The notes below the pieces were generated by a model. The model searched no databases, was not told the origin of the DNA, and was given only the letters and a program-made list of their open reading frames with translations. Below, in pieces: positions 43,588 through 51,490 of a DNA stretch of 64,000 nucleotides. The stretch's first letter is position 1, and the number at the start of each line of letters is the position of its first letter. The stretch is from assembly GCA_002050365.1 (NCBI GenBank), contig MWYZ01000087.1, positions 1 to 64,000 of the forward strand, given 5' to 3'. The position numbers and the translations under genes are program-made. Source of the DNA: Acidobacteria bacterium 28-1 (GTDB lineage Bacteria; Acidobacteriota; Blastocatellia; Pyrinomonadales; Pyrinomonadaceae).

Positions 43588-45534
43588 TTATTTTCTGTAA
43601 TTTTCCGGCTGTATTTTGGCGTTGACGTAATCTGTTAGCCAAGCGCGATAACCTTGTTCATAATTTCCATATTTTTGAACATATGCGTTCATAGTTTTAG
43701 AACCGACTTGAGACGGAAAAGTTCGACGAGAAGTGTCTTCCGCCCAATGCTTGTACGCTTCCGTATAAGAACCGTATTTATCTTTCAGTCCGGCGGCGGA
43801 GTTTTTCGTCAAAATATATTTAGCCGTTGCTTCGTTCACGTCATTGGAGTTCGTCAAATATCTTAATGCTCCGCCGAAACCTTCGTGATGCGCGACATAC
43901 ATATATTTTGCCCTTTGGTCATCGCTTAAATTGTTCGGCAATAAACCGCTGCGATTTAATAATTCGAGATTGTTCTTCCCGTATTCCGCCGCTGTTACGA
44001 TTGAAACGGTTGGATTGTCGCGCAGAGCCAGAAGCGAATTCTCATCAACGACAATAATTTTTCCTTTCTCTTCACGAATAAAACGCTTCTGTAGGGCAAT
44101 CTCATTTAAATAAGAACCTTTTATGCGTGCGCGTTCGAGCCACGTTCCTTTCAAAAACTGAGTCAATCCCCGCGCCGTGCCTTTTGGAGCTTGCGAACTA
44201 GCCAGCCATTTACCCGATTTACCTCTAGCCGCTTCTGCATTGATAACCGACGCCAAGGCTGCCGCGTCAATGCCCGTTCGCTTTTGCGCCAGTATCAACG
44301 CCTCGTGGTATTCTTCGTTCACACCTAATTTCAAGTCCCCCTTCGGTATTGTTTGTGTTTGCGGCGACTGCTGAGTTTGAGGCGTTTGCGTAATCGGCGG
44401 TTGCGGCGTTGTCTTTGATGCCGTCGGTTTAGCTTCGACTTCGACGTGCCAATGATTGCCTTCGTTTAAAATTCTTGCGCCGCCGACTGCTTTGACGGAT
44501 TGCATGAATGCCTCTCGGTCTCGGTCAAACATATTTTTGATTCTTACGTCTGCGCCTTGTCCGGTTAAATGCTTGGAAATATAAACACCGCGGTTCATCT
44601 GATGCTGAATCGCGCGAGCCATTTGGTTGACAATTTCGGATTTCGATTTGCCTTGTGCTTTGGCTTGGTTGTAAGCGGTTTTGATTTCGGCGAGAGCTGC
44701 TTTGTTCGTATAAATATCTTCTCCGTGAACAAGTATTTTGTCATAAATTCTCTCGGCTTGGTCACGCGCCGTTCTGTTTCCGTCGGTTATCACCAAATCT
44801 TTGCCTGTTCGCTTAAAGTATTCTTCGGCAACCTGACTCATTTTTCCCTTAACAAGCGGAGACAATTCAATGTTTTTGGAACTGAGTTTAAGATGAGAAC
44901 TTGATTTGACAGCTTGCGTCGGGTTATTGACATTAGTCGTATTTGTCGGGGTATTTACCTGCGCTCTTTCTGGAACAGACACAACCTTCGGCGGGGTAGT
45001 CTGTTTCGGTTTTGTCGTTGTCGGCGGCGCAGATTCGCTGCGTTCCGGCTGAACAACACGCCTTTTTGGAATACGCAGCTTTTGACCGGGATAAATTAAG
45101 TTACGGTTATTGATTTGTCCCGGATTTGCTCGCAGGATGTCGCCGACAGTCGTGTGATTCGTTCTGGCTATCTCTGACAGCGTATCGCCTTTTTTGACGA
45201 TATAAGTGTTCGTTTGCTTGCCGATTTCGATGTGTTGTCCGACATATATGCGATTCGGGTTTTTGATTTGCGGATTCTTTTTGAGTAGTTCTTGCAAATT
45301 TTGTCCGGTTTTGACGGCGATTTCCGTCAATGTGTCGCCGCGTTTGACGATGTATTCGTCCTGTTTTGGAACTTCTTTTGGAACTTCCATTAATGAGTTA
45401 CCGCGCTTGTCGATGTGTTTGTCCTGTTTCGGAACTTCCATTTGCAGGATTGACGGCTCTTTCGATGCCGGTTTTTGCGCCGCGTCAAACTTATTTATTG
45501 GTTGAAAATCGAAACCGATTCTATTACTGCTCAT
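43588..45534 (-). CDS. LysM-LysM-M15-like-transglycosylase murein hydrolase
   Basis: 648 aa and no signal peptide. Residues 1-58 are polar and conserved in the truncated copies (MSSNRIGFDFQPINKF). LysM1 is at 60-104 (YIVKRGDTLTEIA) and LysM2 at 109-155. A Pro/Thr linker follows. An M15 peptidase-like domain spans 218-366, with likely metal ligands H322 and D329 (SKHLTGQGADV) and HWH at 361-363. A second Pro/Gln linker leads to a lysozyme/transglycosylase-like domain (405-648) with E434 (VINAEAARG) and GTARGLTQFLKGTW. It should bind and cut both glycan and peptide parts of murein. Export must use another route (injection system, holin or lysis). Confidence 0.85.
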   Translation of the reverse strand: MSSNRIGFDFQPINKFDAAQKPASKEPSILQMEVPKQDKHIDKRGNSLMEVPKEVPKQDEYIVKRGDTLTEIAVKTGQNLQELLKKNPQIKNPNRIYVGQHIEIGKQTNTYIVKKGDTLSEIARTNHTTVGDILRANPGQINNRNLIYPGQKLRIPKRRVVQPERSESAPPTTTKPKQTTPPKVVSVPERAQVNTPTNTTNVNNPTQAVKSSSHLKLSSKNIELSPLVKGKMSQVAEEYFKRTGKDLVITDGNRTARDQAERIYDKILVHGEDIYTNKAALAEIKTAYNQAKAQGKSKSEIVNQMARAIQHQMNRGVYISKHLTGQGADVRIKNMFDRDREAFMQSVKAVGGARILNEGNHWHVEVEAKPTASKTTPQPPITQTPQTQQSPQTQTIPKGDLKLGVNEEYHEALILAQKRTGIDAAALASVINAEAARGKSGKWLASSQAPKGTARGLTQFLKGTWLERARIKGSYLNEIALQKRFIREEKGKIIVVDENSLLALRDNPTVSIVTAAEYGKNNLELLNRSGLLPNNLSDDQRAKYMYVAHHEGFGGALRYLTNSNDVNEATAKYILTKNSAAGLKDKYGSYTEAYKHWAEDTSRRTFPSQVGSKTMNAYVQKYGNYEQGYRAWLTDYVNAKIQPENYRK

Positions 45535-45625
45535 TTTGATTCTCCGTGATTCAGATTAAATACTCATAATATATTATCGGCATTATTTTGAAAAAGTTTC
45601 CTGTTTTTTACAAAAACATTTTTTC
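45535..45625 (-). promoter_or_regulatory. Conserved upstream region, copy 3 (full-length hydrolase)
   Basis: The block upstream of the intact hydrolase ATG matches those at 36249 and 38878: tactcataatatattatcgg, then gaaaaagtttcctg and a T-run. It also provides the last codons of the truncated FAD gene at 45564, so it marks the border of the array. Confidence 0.5.
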
Positions 45626-45839
45626 CCATCGGAAATTGAGCGAGGTATGGTATGCGCCCGGATGAAGTAATATGAATTTTGCAAACTTCAATCAAATCGT
45701 CCTGCGTGCAAACCGCGCCGTCGGTAATGTGCCGCCTTTCTAAAACAATCATTTTCAAGCCCGCTTTCGCTAAATAACAAGCGCAAGTCAAGCCGTTGTG
45801 TCCGCCGCCGATGACGGCGATATCATAAGTTTCGCTCAT
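45564..45839 (-). pseudogene. Truncated FAD-dependent oxidoreductase
   Basis: The N-terminus SETYDIAVIGGGHNGLTCAC and LAKAGLKMIVLERRHITDGA is the FAD-binding start of a phytoene-desaturase-like oxidoreductase (usually about 500 aa). After about 70 residues the homology ends (FPMGKN), and the rest is encoded by the hydrolase upstream region. The gene was cut where the array begins, so it is a marker of the array's insertion or rearrangement point. Confidence 0.75.
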
Positions 45840-45966
45840 AATCGGAAAATTTTAGCAGATGCTTGAAGAAAGCGGATTGCAAAAGCTACCAAACCAAGAG
45901 CCGAACAAAATCTCACCGTAAGTGATTTTCGTCTCAACAAAAGATGTAGCCTTCACAACTTGGTTT

Positions 45967-46572
45967 TTACTTTCTGTTTGTTTTCGGCTCTTCCGCCCAG
46001 AAAATCCATTCAGCACCGTTGCGGTGCTTTTCCGCCGCCGGAAGCGTGCCGCGTTCTTCGAGTGTTTTGCGTGCGCCGCGTTGGATGCAAGCATAGAAAT
46101 ACTGCGTGAGGTCAGCAAACTCCCAACCTTTTTCCGCAAGAGTCATTTTATCGAAGGCTTGCTCAAATTGCGGACGCGCCCGCTCGAACATCTCGACAAA
46201 TTTCTCAGACATCTTTTGACAGATTTCTTCAAACTCGGCACGGTCTTCTGCCCACACAACCGGAAAATTCGGTTCGTAATATCGCTCTTTGGGATGCAGT
46301 TTTTCCCATTCTGCAGAATCGCGCAAAAGCTCGCTCGCCAGCAATTCGTTAATGTGCGCGTGAACGGTCGGCGGCGCGATTTTCAATTCCTTTGCCAGTT
46401 GGGAAATTGTTCGCGGCTCTTTTGCGACTAAGTTGAGTATCTGTTCTTTCGAGCCGTCAACAATCAAACGGTTTTTAGCAACGCCAGCCCACGGGTCGCT
46501 GTAATTTTCTTTTCGCGCCGACACGCACTCGCAGGGAAAATAAAGTCCTTTATAACCTTCTGGAATACTCAT
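45967..46572 (-). CDS. ArsR-like winged-helix regulator
   Basis: 201 aa. The DNA-binding part lies at about 38-85: GSKEQILNLVAKEPRTISQL, then KELKIAPPTVHAHINELLAS. The C-terminal 110 residues are helical and acidic (FEEICQKMSEKFVEMFERAR) and may bind an effector. The first 30 residues contain CEC and an aromatic segment. An AAGGAG site precedes the ATG. It is divergent from the cytochrome gene, with two inverted-repeat operators in between, so it probably regulates both itself and that gene. Confidence 0.75.
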   Translation of the reverse strand: MSIPEGYKGLYFPCECVSARKENYSDPWAGVAKNRLIVDGSKEQILNLVAKEPRTISQLAKELKIAPPTVHAHINELLASELLRDSAEWEKLHPKERYYEPNFPVVWAEDRAEFEEICQKMSEKFVEMFERARPQFEQAFDKMTLAEKGWEFADLTQYFYACIQRGARKTLEERGTLPAAEKHRNGAEWIFWAEEPKTNRK

Positions 46573-46582
46573 TCAATTCTCC

Positions 46583-46613
46583 TTGACAACCATTTTAGGT
46601 TGTGTGCTAAAAT
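46583..46613 (+). promoter_or_regulatory. Promoter of the di-heme cytochrome gene
   Basis: TTGACA (46583-46588) and TAAAAT (46608-46613), spacing 19. The -10 element lies within the first operator, so a bound regulator would block it. Confidence 0.55.
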
Positions 46614-46636
46614 GTTTTTTAGCCGATAGACTAAAA
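46591..46636. promoter_or_regulatory. Two tandem palindromic operators
   Basis: CATTTTAG-N8-CTAAAATG at 46591-46614 and TTTTAG-N8-CTAAAA at 46617-46636. Their centres are 24 bases apart. They lie between the divergent ArsR-like regulator and cytochrome genes. The matching half-sites and spacing point to one dimeric regulator binding twice. Confidence 0.7.
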
Positions 46637-46723
46637 TAGAAACCTTCAATGATTTCTATTTATTAACCATTGTAACAGGCGCGGCGGCTTTCCGCTCGCA
46701 AACGAAAAACCAAAGGAGGAAGT

Positions 46724-48124
46724 ATGAATGGCAAAAACAGGAACGACAAAACGAACAGTTTAATCTCCCTCGCAAAGGTAATTAAGCTGGCGGTGATATT
46801 GGTTTTTGTTGCATTTGGATTCGGGTTCTTGACCAAAGGCATTTGGAGTCAATCCGAGCGAACCAACAAAGAGCGCGACCAGAAAGAGACAAGTTTCGAC
46901 AGTCAGATTAGCAACAACGCGCAACAAATGATTGCGGAGGGACGGCGTATCTTTCGCTTTGATACCTTTGGCGACAAAGCCTTTTGGACGGATAAACTCA
47001 AACTGCACCAAGCGATTGAAGGCAGTAAACTCGGCGGCGTTGGTCCCGGAGTTAGTCCGAAAACAGCTCTGTCCGTTGGGTTGAAAGTGGATATGGATGC
47101 TCTGCCCGAATCCCTTGTGCAGCAAATCAAAGCGGGCAAAATTGATTTAGATGACCCGGCAACAACGCTGGCTTTGATTAAACTCGATGCCGTCTTGGGT
47201 ATGAAAGGAAGTTTCAACTCGAACGGAAGTCTCAAATCAGTCGGCTTGAGCTGCGCCGTTTGTCACTCGAATGTAGACGACGCATTTATGCCGGGTGTCG
47301 GTCATCGGCTCGACGGTTGGGCGAACCGCGACCTCAATTCCGGAGCGATTATTTTGCTGGCACCTGATTTAAGCGCGTTCACCAAATTGCTCAATACCGA
47401 CGAAGCGACGGTTAAGAAAGTGCTTGCCGCTTGGGGACCGGGAAAATTCGATGCGGAACTTAATCTCGACGGCAAAGGCTTCCGTCCCGACGGAAAATCC
47501 GCGGCGACGCTGATTCCGCCCGCCTTCGGTCTTGCCGGAGTCAACAATCACACTTGGACCGGCGGCTGGGGAACAGTAACTTATTGGAATGCTTTCGTCG
47601 CCAATCTTGAAATGGGAGGACAAGGCGTATTCTTCGACGAGCGTTTGAACAACGCCGCACAGTATCCGGTTGCCGCCCGCGCAGGTTTTGGCAATAAACG
47701 AAGCGGCGCAGATATGATAACCTCAAAACTTGCCGCGCTTCATTTTTATCAACTTGCCATTCCCGCGCCGATTCCGTCGGAAGACAGTTATGACCGCGCC
47801 GCCGCGATGCGCGGAGAGAAAATTTTTAACGGCAAAGCGAACTGCGCTCAATGCCACGTTCCGCCTTTATTCACCGAGCCGGGTTGGAACACGCACAAAG
47901 CAACAGACATCGGTATTGACGATTTTCAAGCGAACCGCTCGCCCGATAAAACCTATCGCACGTCGCCTCTGCGCGGGCTTTGGACGCATACGAAAGGCGG
48001 TTTCTATCACGATGGACGGTTTGCGACATTGCTTGATGTCGTTAATCACTACAACGACTTTAAGCGATTGAAATTAAGCGAGCAGGAGAAACGTGATTTG
48101 GTGGAATACTTAAAGTCGCTTTAG
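46724..48124 (+). CDS. Di-heme cytochrome c (peroxidase-like)
   Basis: 466 aa. A signal anchor lies at about 20-45. The first heme site is SCAVCHSN (about 175-182) and the second is CAQCHVP (about 380). The end GGFYHDGRFATLLDVVNHYN is the C-terminal signature of the MauG/cytochrome c peroxidase superfamily. The first half is less conserved than in true peroxidases, so the reaction is uncertain. A GGAGG site precedes the ATG. The adjacent ArsR-like gene and operators suggest induction by a specific signal. Confidence 0.85.
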   Translation: MNGKNRNDKTNSLISLAKVIKLAVILVFVAFGFGFLTKGIWSQSERTNKERDQKETSFDSQISNNAQQMIAEGRRIFRFDTFGDKAFWTDKLKLHQAIEGSKLGGVGPGVSPKTALSVGLKVDMDALPESLVQQIKAGKIDLDDPATTLALIKLDAVLGMKGSFNSNGSLKSVGLSCAVCHSNVDDAFMPGVGHRLDGWANRDLNSGAIILLAPDLSAFTKLLNTDEATVKKVLAAWGPGKFDAELNLDGKGFRPDGKSAATLIPPAFGLAGVNNHTWTGGWGTVTYWNAFVANLEMGGQGVFFDERLNNAAQYPVAARAGFGNKRSGADMITSKLAALHFYQLAIPAPIPSEDSYDRAAAMRGEKIFNGKANCAQCHVPPLFTEPGWNTHKATDIGIDDFQANRSPDKTYRTSPLRGLWTHTKGGFYHDGRFATLLDVVNHYNDFKRLKLSEQEKRDLVEYLKSL

Positions 48125-48167
48125 AGTATTTTCACGAACAATAAAAACTAATCTGCCGCAAGTAGAA

Positions 48168-48461
48168 ATGGAAGTTATCGGTTGGGCGGGAACAACGCTC
48201 GTCATCGTCGCCTACTGCCCGCAGATACATCATTTGTGGGCGGAAAGATGCGCTTGGGGCATCAGCCCTTTAACGTGGTTGATTTGGCTGGTCGCCAGCA
48301 TATTGCTTTTGACCTATTCGCTTTTGCGGAGCGATACATTGTTCGTCATCGTGCAAAGCATTAATATCCTGGCTATTGTCGCCACAATTTTGCTGGTAAG
48401 AAGAAGTAATCGAATCTGCCCGTATCATTTGGGCGTAACGCGCAAAAATTCAGGGCAATAG
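48168..48461 (+). CDS. Small PQ-loop (SemiSWEET-like) membrane protein
   Basis: 97 aa with three hydrophobic segments (about 3-20, 34-54, 57-77). The first contains the PQ motif VAYCPQIHHLW. Single three-helix PQ-loop proteins dimerise to form SemiSWEET sugar transporters; others have unknown cargo. The ATG lies 43 bases after the cytochrome gene, so it may share its transcript and regulation. The transport substrate is not predictable. Confidence 0.7.
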   Translation: MEVIGWAGTTLVIVAYCPQIHHLWAERCAWGISPLTWLIWLVASILLLTYSLLRSDTLFVIVQSINILAIVATILLVRRSNRICPYHLGVTRKNSGQ

Positions 48462-48473
48462 AAAGGAGCTTTT

Positions 48474-48671
48474 TTGTGTTACAACTGCCGATGTCAGATG
48501 CCCAATAACGATATGGGCAATCCGAAAAATATAACGAACAAGACGTTTGAGGAAGCCGCCAAAGCAATGGGGCAATCCGTCAAAGAGTCAAAGAAAAACG
48601 CATTGGAGTTATTGGAAAAAGTTCTTGCCGCGAAAGAAGAAAGCACGGATAAGAATCGGAAGCCGGGGTAA
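48474..48671 (+). CDS. Small Cys-containing hypothetical protein
   Basis: 65 aa from a TTG start supported by AAAGGAG 7 bases upstream. The start CYNCRCQMPNNDMGNPKNIT, with three close cysteines, is familiar from small uncharacterised proteins in many bacteria (MCYNCGCGxPxDDMG type). The C-terminal half is helical and charged. It follows the PQ-loop gene by 12 bases and is probably in the same operon. Confidence 0.7.
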   Translation: MCYNCRCQMPNNDMGNPKNITNKTFEEAAKAMGQSVKESKKNALELLEKVLAAKEESTDKNRKPG

Positions 48672-48924
48672 AGAAATTATAAAAAGGATATTTCCCCGAA
48701 TGTATCGTTGAAAGCATTTGATTATCCGCAAGGCGGGCGCAGTTAAATTGTCGTCCGTGTATTGTCGCGCATTTTTGAGCTTTCGGCGTATCTTTGAAGA
48801 TTGTCGCCAACGTGCAGAACTGAGCGGGAAAATTCGTTAGTCTCAAAACTTTCAATCCTTAATCCGTTTAGTTGTATAATCAGCCTTAAGCAGTAATTTA
48901 TTTTGAGCTAGGAGAAGAATTTTT
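48672..48924. other. Intergenic region
   Basis: 253 bases without a recognisable gene. The last 30 bases contain the AGGAGA site of the next gene. No hairpin stands out. Confidence 0.35.
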
Positions 48925-50445
48925 ATGTTGAAAAGCGATGACGGGAAAACCGTTTCGTATTGGGAAGCAAGCGAGGATTTAATCAAAAAAGATTCTTTGA
49001 TTGAGTCAATCGAAACGGACATTTGTATTATCGGTGCGGGAATTTCGGGTTTGACAACCGCGTATTTATTGACGAAAGCGGGGCGAGAAGTGATTGTCAT
49101 TGACGACGGCTTAATTGGCGGCGGCACAACTTCGCGGACGACGGCGCATTTGTCAAATGCGATTGACGACCGCATTTACCGCATCGAAGAATGGCACGGC
49201 GAGGAAAAAGCGCGGCTCGCCGTCGAAGCGCACACAAAAGCGATTGATGAAATTGAAAGAATTGCGACGGAAGAAAAAATTGACTGCGATTTTTCGCGCC
49301 TTGACGGTTTTTTGTTTAAAGCCGATGACGGCGAAGACGATTTGGATAAGGAATTTGAAGCGGCGCAAAAGATGATGCAGGTCGAAAGAGTTGAGCGTGC
49401 GCCGATAAAAGATTTCGACACGGGCGAGTGTTTGCGTTTTCCGCGTCAAGGACAATTTCACATTCTCAAGTATCTTTCAGGTTTAGCAAAAGCAGTTGAG
49501 CAAAACGGCGGGCGCATTTTTTCAAATACGCGAGCAATTGAATGGAAAGGCGAAGATTCTCCTGAGGTAAAAACCGCAAACGGTCAAACAATCAAAGCAA
49601 AATCAATTGTTCTTGCGACAAACTATCCGATTATGAGCAAGATGTTCGCTAAGTTACCCGCATATCGCACATACGTTATTGGTGCGCGTGTGCCGAAAGG
49701 GTCGGTTGAAAAGGCTTTGTTTTGGGATACGGCTGACCCGTATCGCTATGTGCGGACGCAGGAAGAAGCCGAACACGATGTTTTGATTGTCGGCGGCAAA
49801 GACCATCGAACCGGTCAGGAAGATGACGCGAACAGACGTTTTGCAAATCTCTGGCAATGGACGAAGACGCGCTTTCCGATGGCGGAAGAAATTTTATACA
49901 AATGGTCAGGGCAATTTTTTGAAACGCACGACGGATTGGCTTTTATCGGAAGATTTTCCAATTCAGAGCCGAATGTTTATTTGATAACGGGCGATTCGGG
50001 AATGGGAATGACGCACGGCACAATCGGCGGAATGCTCGTTTCGGATTTGATTTTGGGACGCGAAAACGCTTGGCAGGAAGTTTTTGAGCCTTCGCGTCTT
50101 GCCACGCAATCAATCAAAGAAGCTATTCCCGAAATTGTTAGCTCGACAGTTCCGTATGTGGATTGGATTACAGGCGGCGACGTTTCTTCCGTTGACGGAA
50201 TCAAAAACGGCGAAGGCGCAATTATCAGACAAGGCGCGTCAAAAATTGCAGCGTATCGGGACGAAAACGGAAAGCTGTATCAACGCTCGGCGGTTTGCAC
50301 TCACTTGGGCTGTATCGTGCGATTTAATTCGCTGGAGAAAACTTGGGATTGCCCGTGTCACGGCTCGCGGTTTGGAATTGACGGACATCCAATCAACGCG
50401 CCTGCCATTTCACCGCTTGGAGAAATTGAAGAATCTTCAAATTAA
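48925..50445 (+). CDS. FAD oxidoreductase fused to a Rieske domain
   Basis: 506 aa. The D-amino-acid-oxidase-type FAD domain starts IETDICIIGAGISGLTTAYL (about residues 29-48) and has GDSGMGMTHGTIGGM near 355. The C-terminal Rieske 2Fe-2S domain has C458-x-H460 (CTHLGC) and C476-P-C478-H479 (CPCHGS). The typical Rieske disulfide cysteines are also present. It probably passes electrons from an unknown substrate to a carrier. There is no export signal. Similar fusions are annotated only as 'FAD-dependent oxidoreductase'. Confidence 0.88.
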   Translation: MLKSDDGKTVSYWEASEDLIKKDSLIESIETDICIIGAGISGLTTAYLLTKAGREVIVIDDGLIGGGTTSRTTAHLSNAIDDRIYRIEEWHGEEKARLAVEAHTKAIDEIERIATEEKIDCDFSRLDGFLFKADDGEDDLDKEFEAAQKMMQVERVERAPIKDFDTGECLRFPRQGQFHILKYLSGLAKAVEQNGGRIFSNTRAIEWKGEDSPEVKTANGQTIKAKSIVLATNYPIMSKMFAKLPAYRTYVIGARVPKGSVEKALFWDTADPYRYVRTQEEAEHDVLIVGGKDHRTGQEDDANRRFANLWQWTKTRFPMAEEILYKWSGQFFETHDGLAFIGRFSNSEPNVYLITGDSGMGMTHGTIGGMLVSDLILGRENAWQEVFEPSRLATQSIKEAIPEIVSSTVPYVDWITGGDVSSVDGIKNGEGAIIRQGASKIAAYRDENGKLYQRSAVCTHLGCIVRFNSLEKTWDCPCHGSRFGIDGHPINAPAISPLGEIEESSN

Positions 50446-50458
50446 CAAGAAAATTTTA

Positions 50459-50562
50459 ACCGCCGATGAATGCAGATTGTCGCAGTTAAAGACAAGATAA
50501 AAACAAAAGCAAATTTTAATTTATCTTCACAAAATCTGTGTTCATCTGTGTTCATCGGCGGT
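50459..50562. repeat. Decamer-type inverted repeat (ctgtgttcat units)
   Basis: accgccgatgaa (50459-50470) is complementary to ttcatcggcggt (50551-50562). The right side carries two exact copies of ctgtgttcat in tandem, and its end overlaps the patatin gene's last codons. It separates two convergent genes and is related to the element at 17225. Confidence 0.7.
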
Positions 50563-51351
50563 AAATTTCTCTTCAGAAAAAATTAACCGTTTAATTTCAT
50601 CAATCTTTTCGAGCGCGGCTTCTTCGCCGGCTTTGATAAATTCGTCCATTTTGCTGATTTCGTCCGGTCGAAGATGCGCGATTTGTGGAATGATTACAAT
50701 GTCGGCGCGATAATGATGCGCTTTGGAAGCGGCGCGGAGAAGCATCATTGCCGATTGAAAAAAGATGCCGAGCAGCGTGCTTGGACTTCCCCAATAAGTT
50801 GCGCCCGAAGCAAGCACGTCAACCGCGATGACGATTTCCGCGCCGAGATTTCGCACTGCTTTCGTCGGCACATTCGACACCACACCGCCGTCAATTAGTC
50901 TTCTGCCGTCAGATTCAACCGGAACAAAAACGCCCGGAATCGCGCAGCTCGCCCGAACTGCCGTTGCCAAATCGCCTGTTTCTTTGAGAATAATTTCCTT
51001 GCCCGTCTCCAAATCGCAAGCAACTGCCGCGAATGGAATCGGCAAATCTTCAAATTTCTGCACGGGAAAATGCTGATTGACAAATGTGCCTATCCCAGCA
51101 TTTGACAATAAACCTTTTGTCGAAAAAGAAAGACTCGACATCCGAAACCAACTGATTTTACGCGATAATTCAATAATTTCTTCAACGCTCAAACCACTTG
51201 CCAGAGCCGCGCCCGCAAAAGAGCCGGCAGAAGTTCCCGCGATAAAATCTATCGGAATGCCGTTTTCGGTTAAAACTTTGACGACGCCGAGATGCGCGAA
51301 TCCACGCGCTGCGCCGCCGGAAAGTGCTAGACCGATTTTCTTTCGTTCCAT
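50542..51351 (-). CDS. Patatin-like phospholipase (RssA type)
   Basis: 269 aa. The oxyanion loop SGGAARGFAHLGV is at 11-23. The nucleophile is Ser41 in GTSAGS, and the catalytic Asp154 is in DGGV. This Ser-Asp dyad acylhydrolase family cleaves phospholipid or lipid esters. The size and order match the bacterial RssA/NTE group. There is no signal peptide, so it is probably cytosolic or peripherally membrane-bound. The C-terminus (IFSEEKFTADEHR) is partly encoded by the repeat element at its end. Confidence 0.9.
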   Translation of the reverse strand: MERKKIGLALSGGAARGFAHLGVVKVLTENGIPIDFIAGTSAGSFAGAALASGLSVEEIIELSRKISWFRMSSLSFSTKGLLSNAGIGTFVNQHFPVQKFEDLPIPFAAVACDLETGKEIILKETGDLATAVRASCAIPGVFVPVESDGRRLIDGGVVSNVPTKAVRNLGAEIVIAVDVLASGATYWGSPSTLLGIFFQSAMMLLRAASKAHHYRADIVIIPQIAHLRPDEISKMDEFIKAGEEAALEKIDEIKRLIFSEEKFTADEHR

Positions 51352-51370
51352 AATTATTTAGTGAAAAACT

Positions 51371-51439
51371 AAAAGTGAATAGTGAATAGTGAAAAATTAA
51401 TGATACTTTGTTCGTTTTCACTATTCACTATTCACTTTT
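51371..51439. repeat. Heptad inverted repeat (agtgaat units)
   Basis: The left arm 51371-51395 contains agtgaat, agtgaat, agtgaaa; its perfect 25-base complement lies at 51415-51439, with weaker pairing beyond. It fills the gap between the divergent patatin and subtilase genes, where their promoters should lie. Confidence 0.88.
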
Positions 51440-51490
51440 CACTATCCACTTTTCACTGCTATATTCTATCATTTAACAAATTTTTAACTT

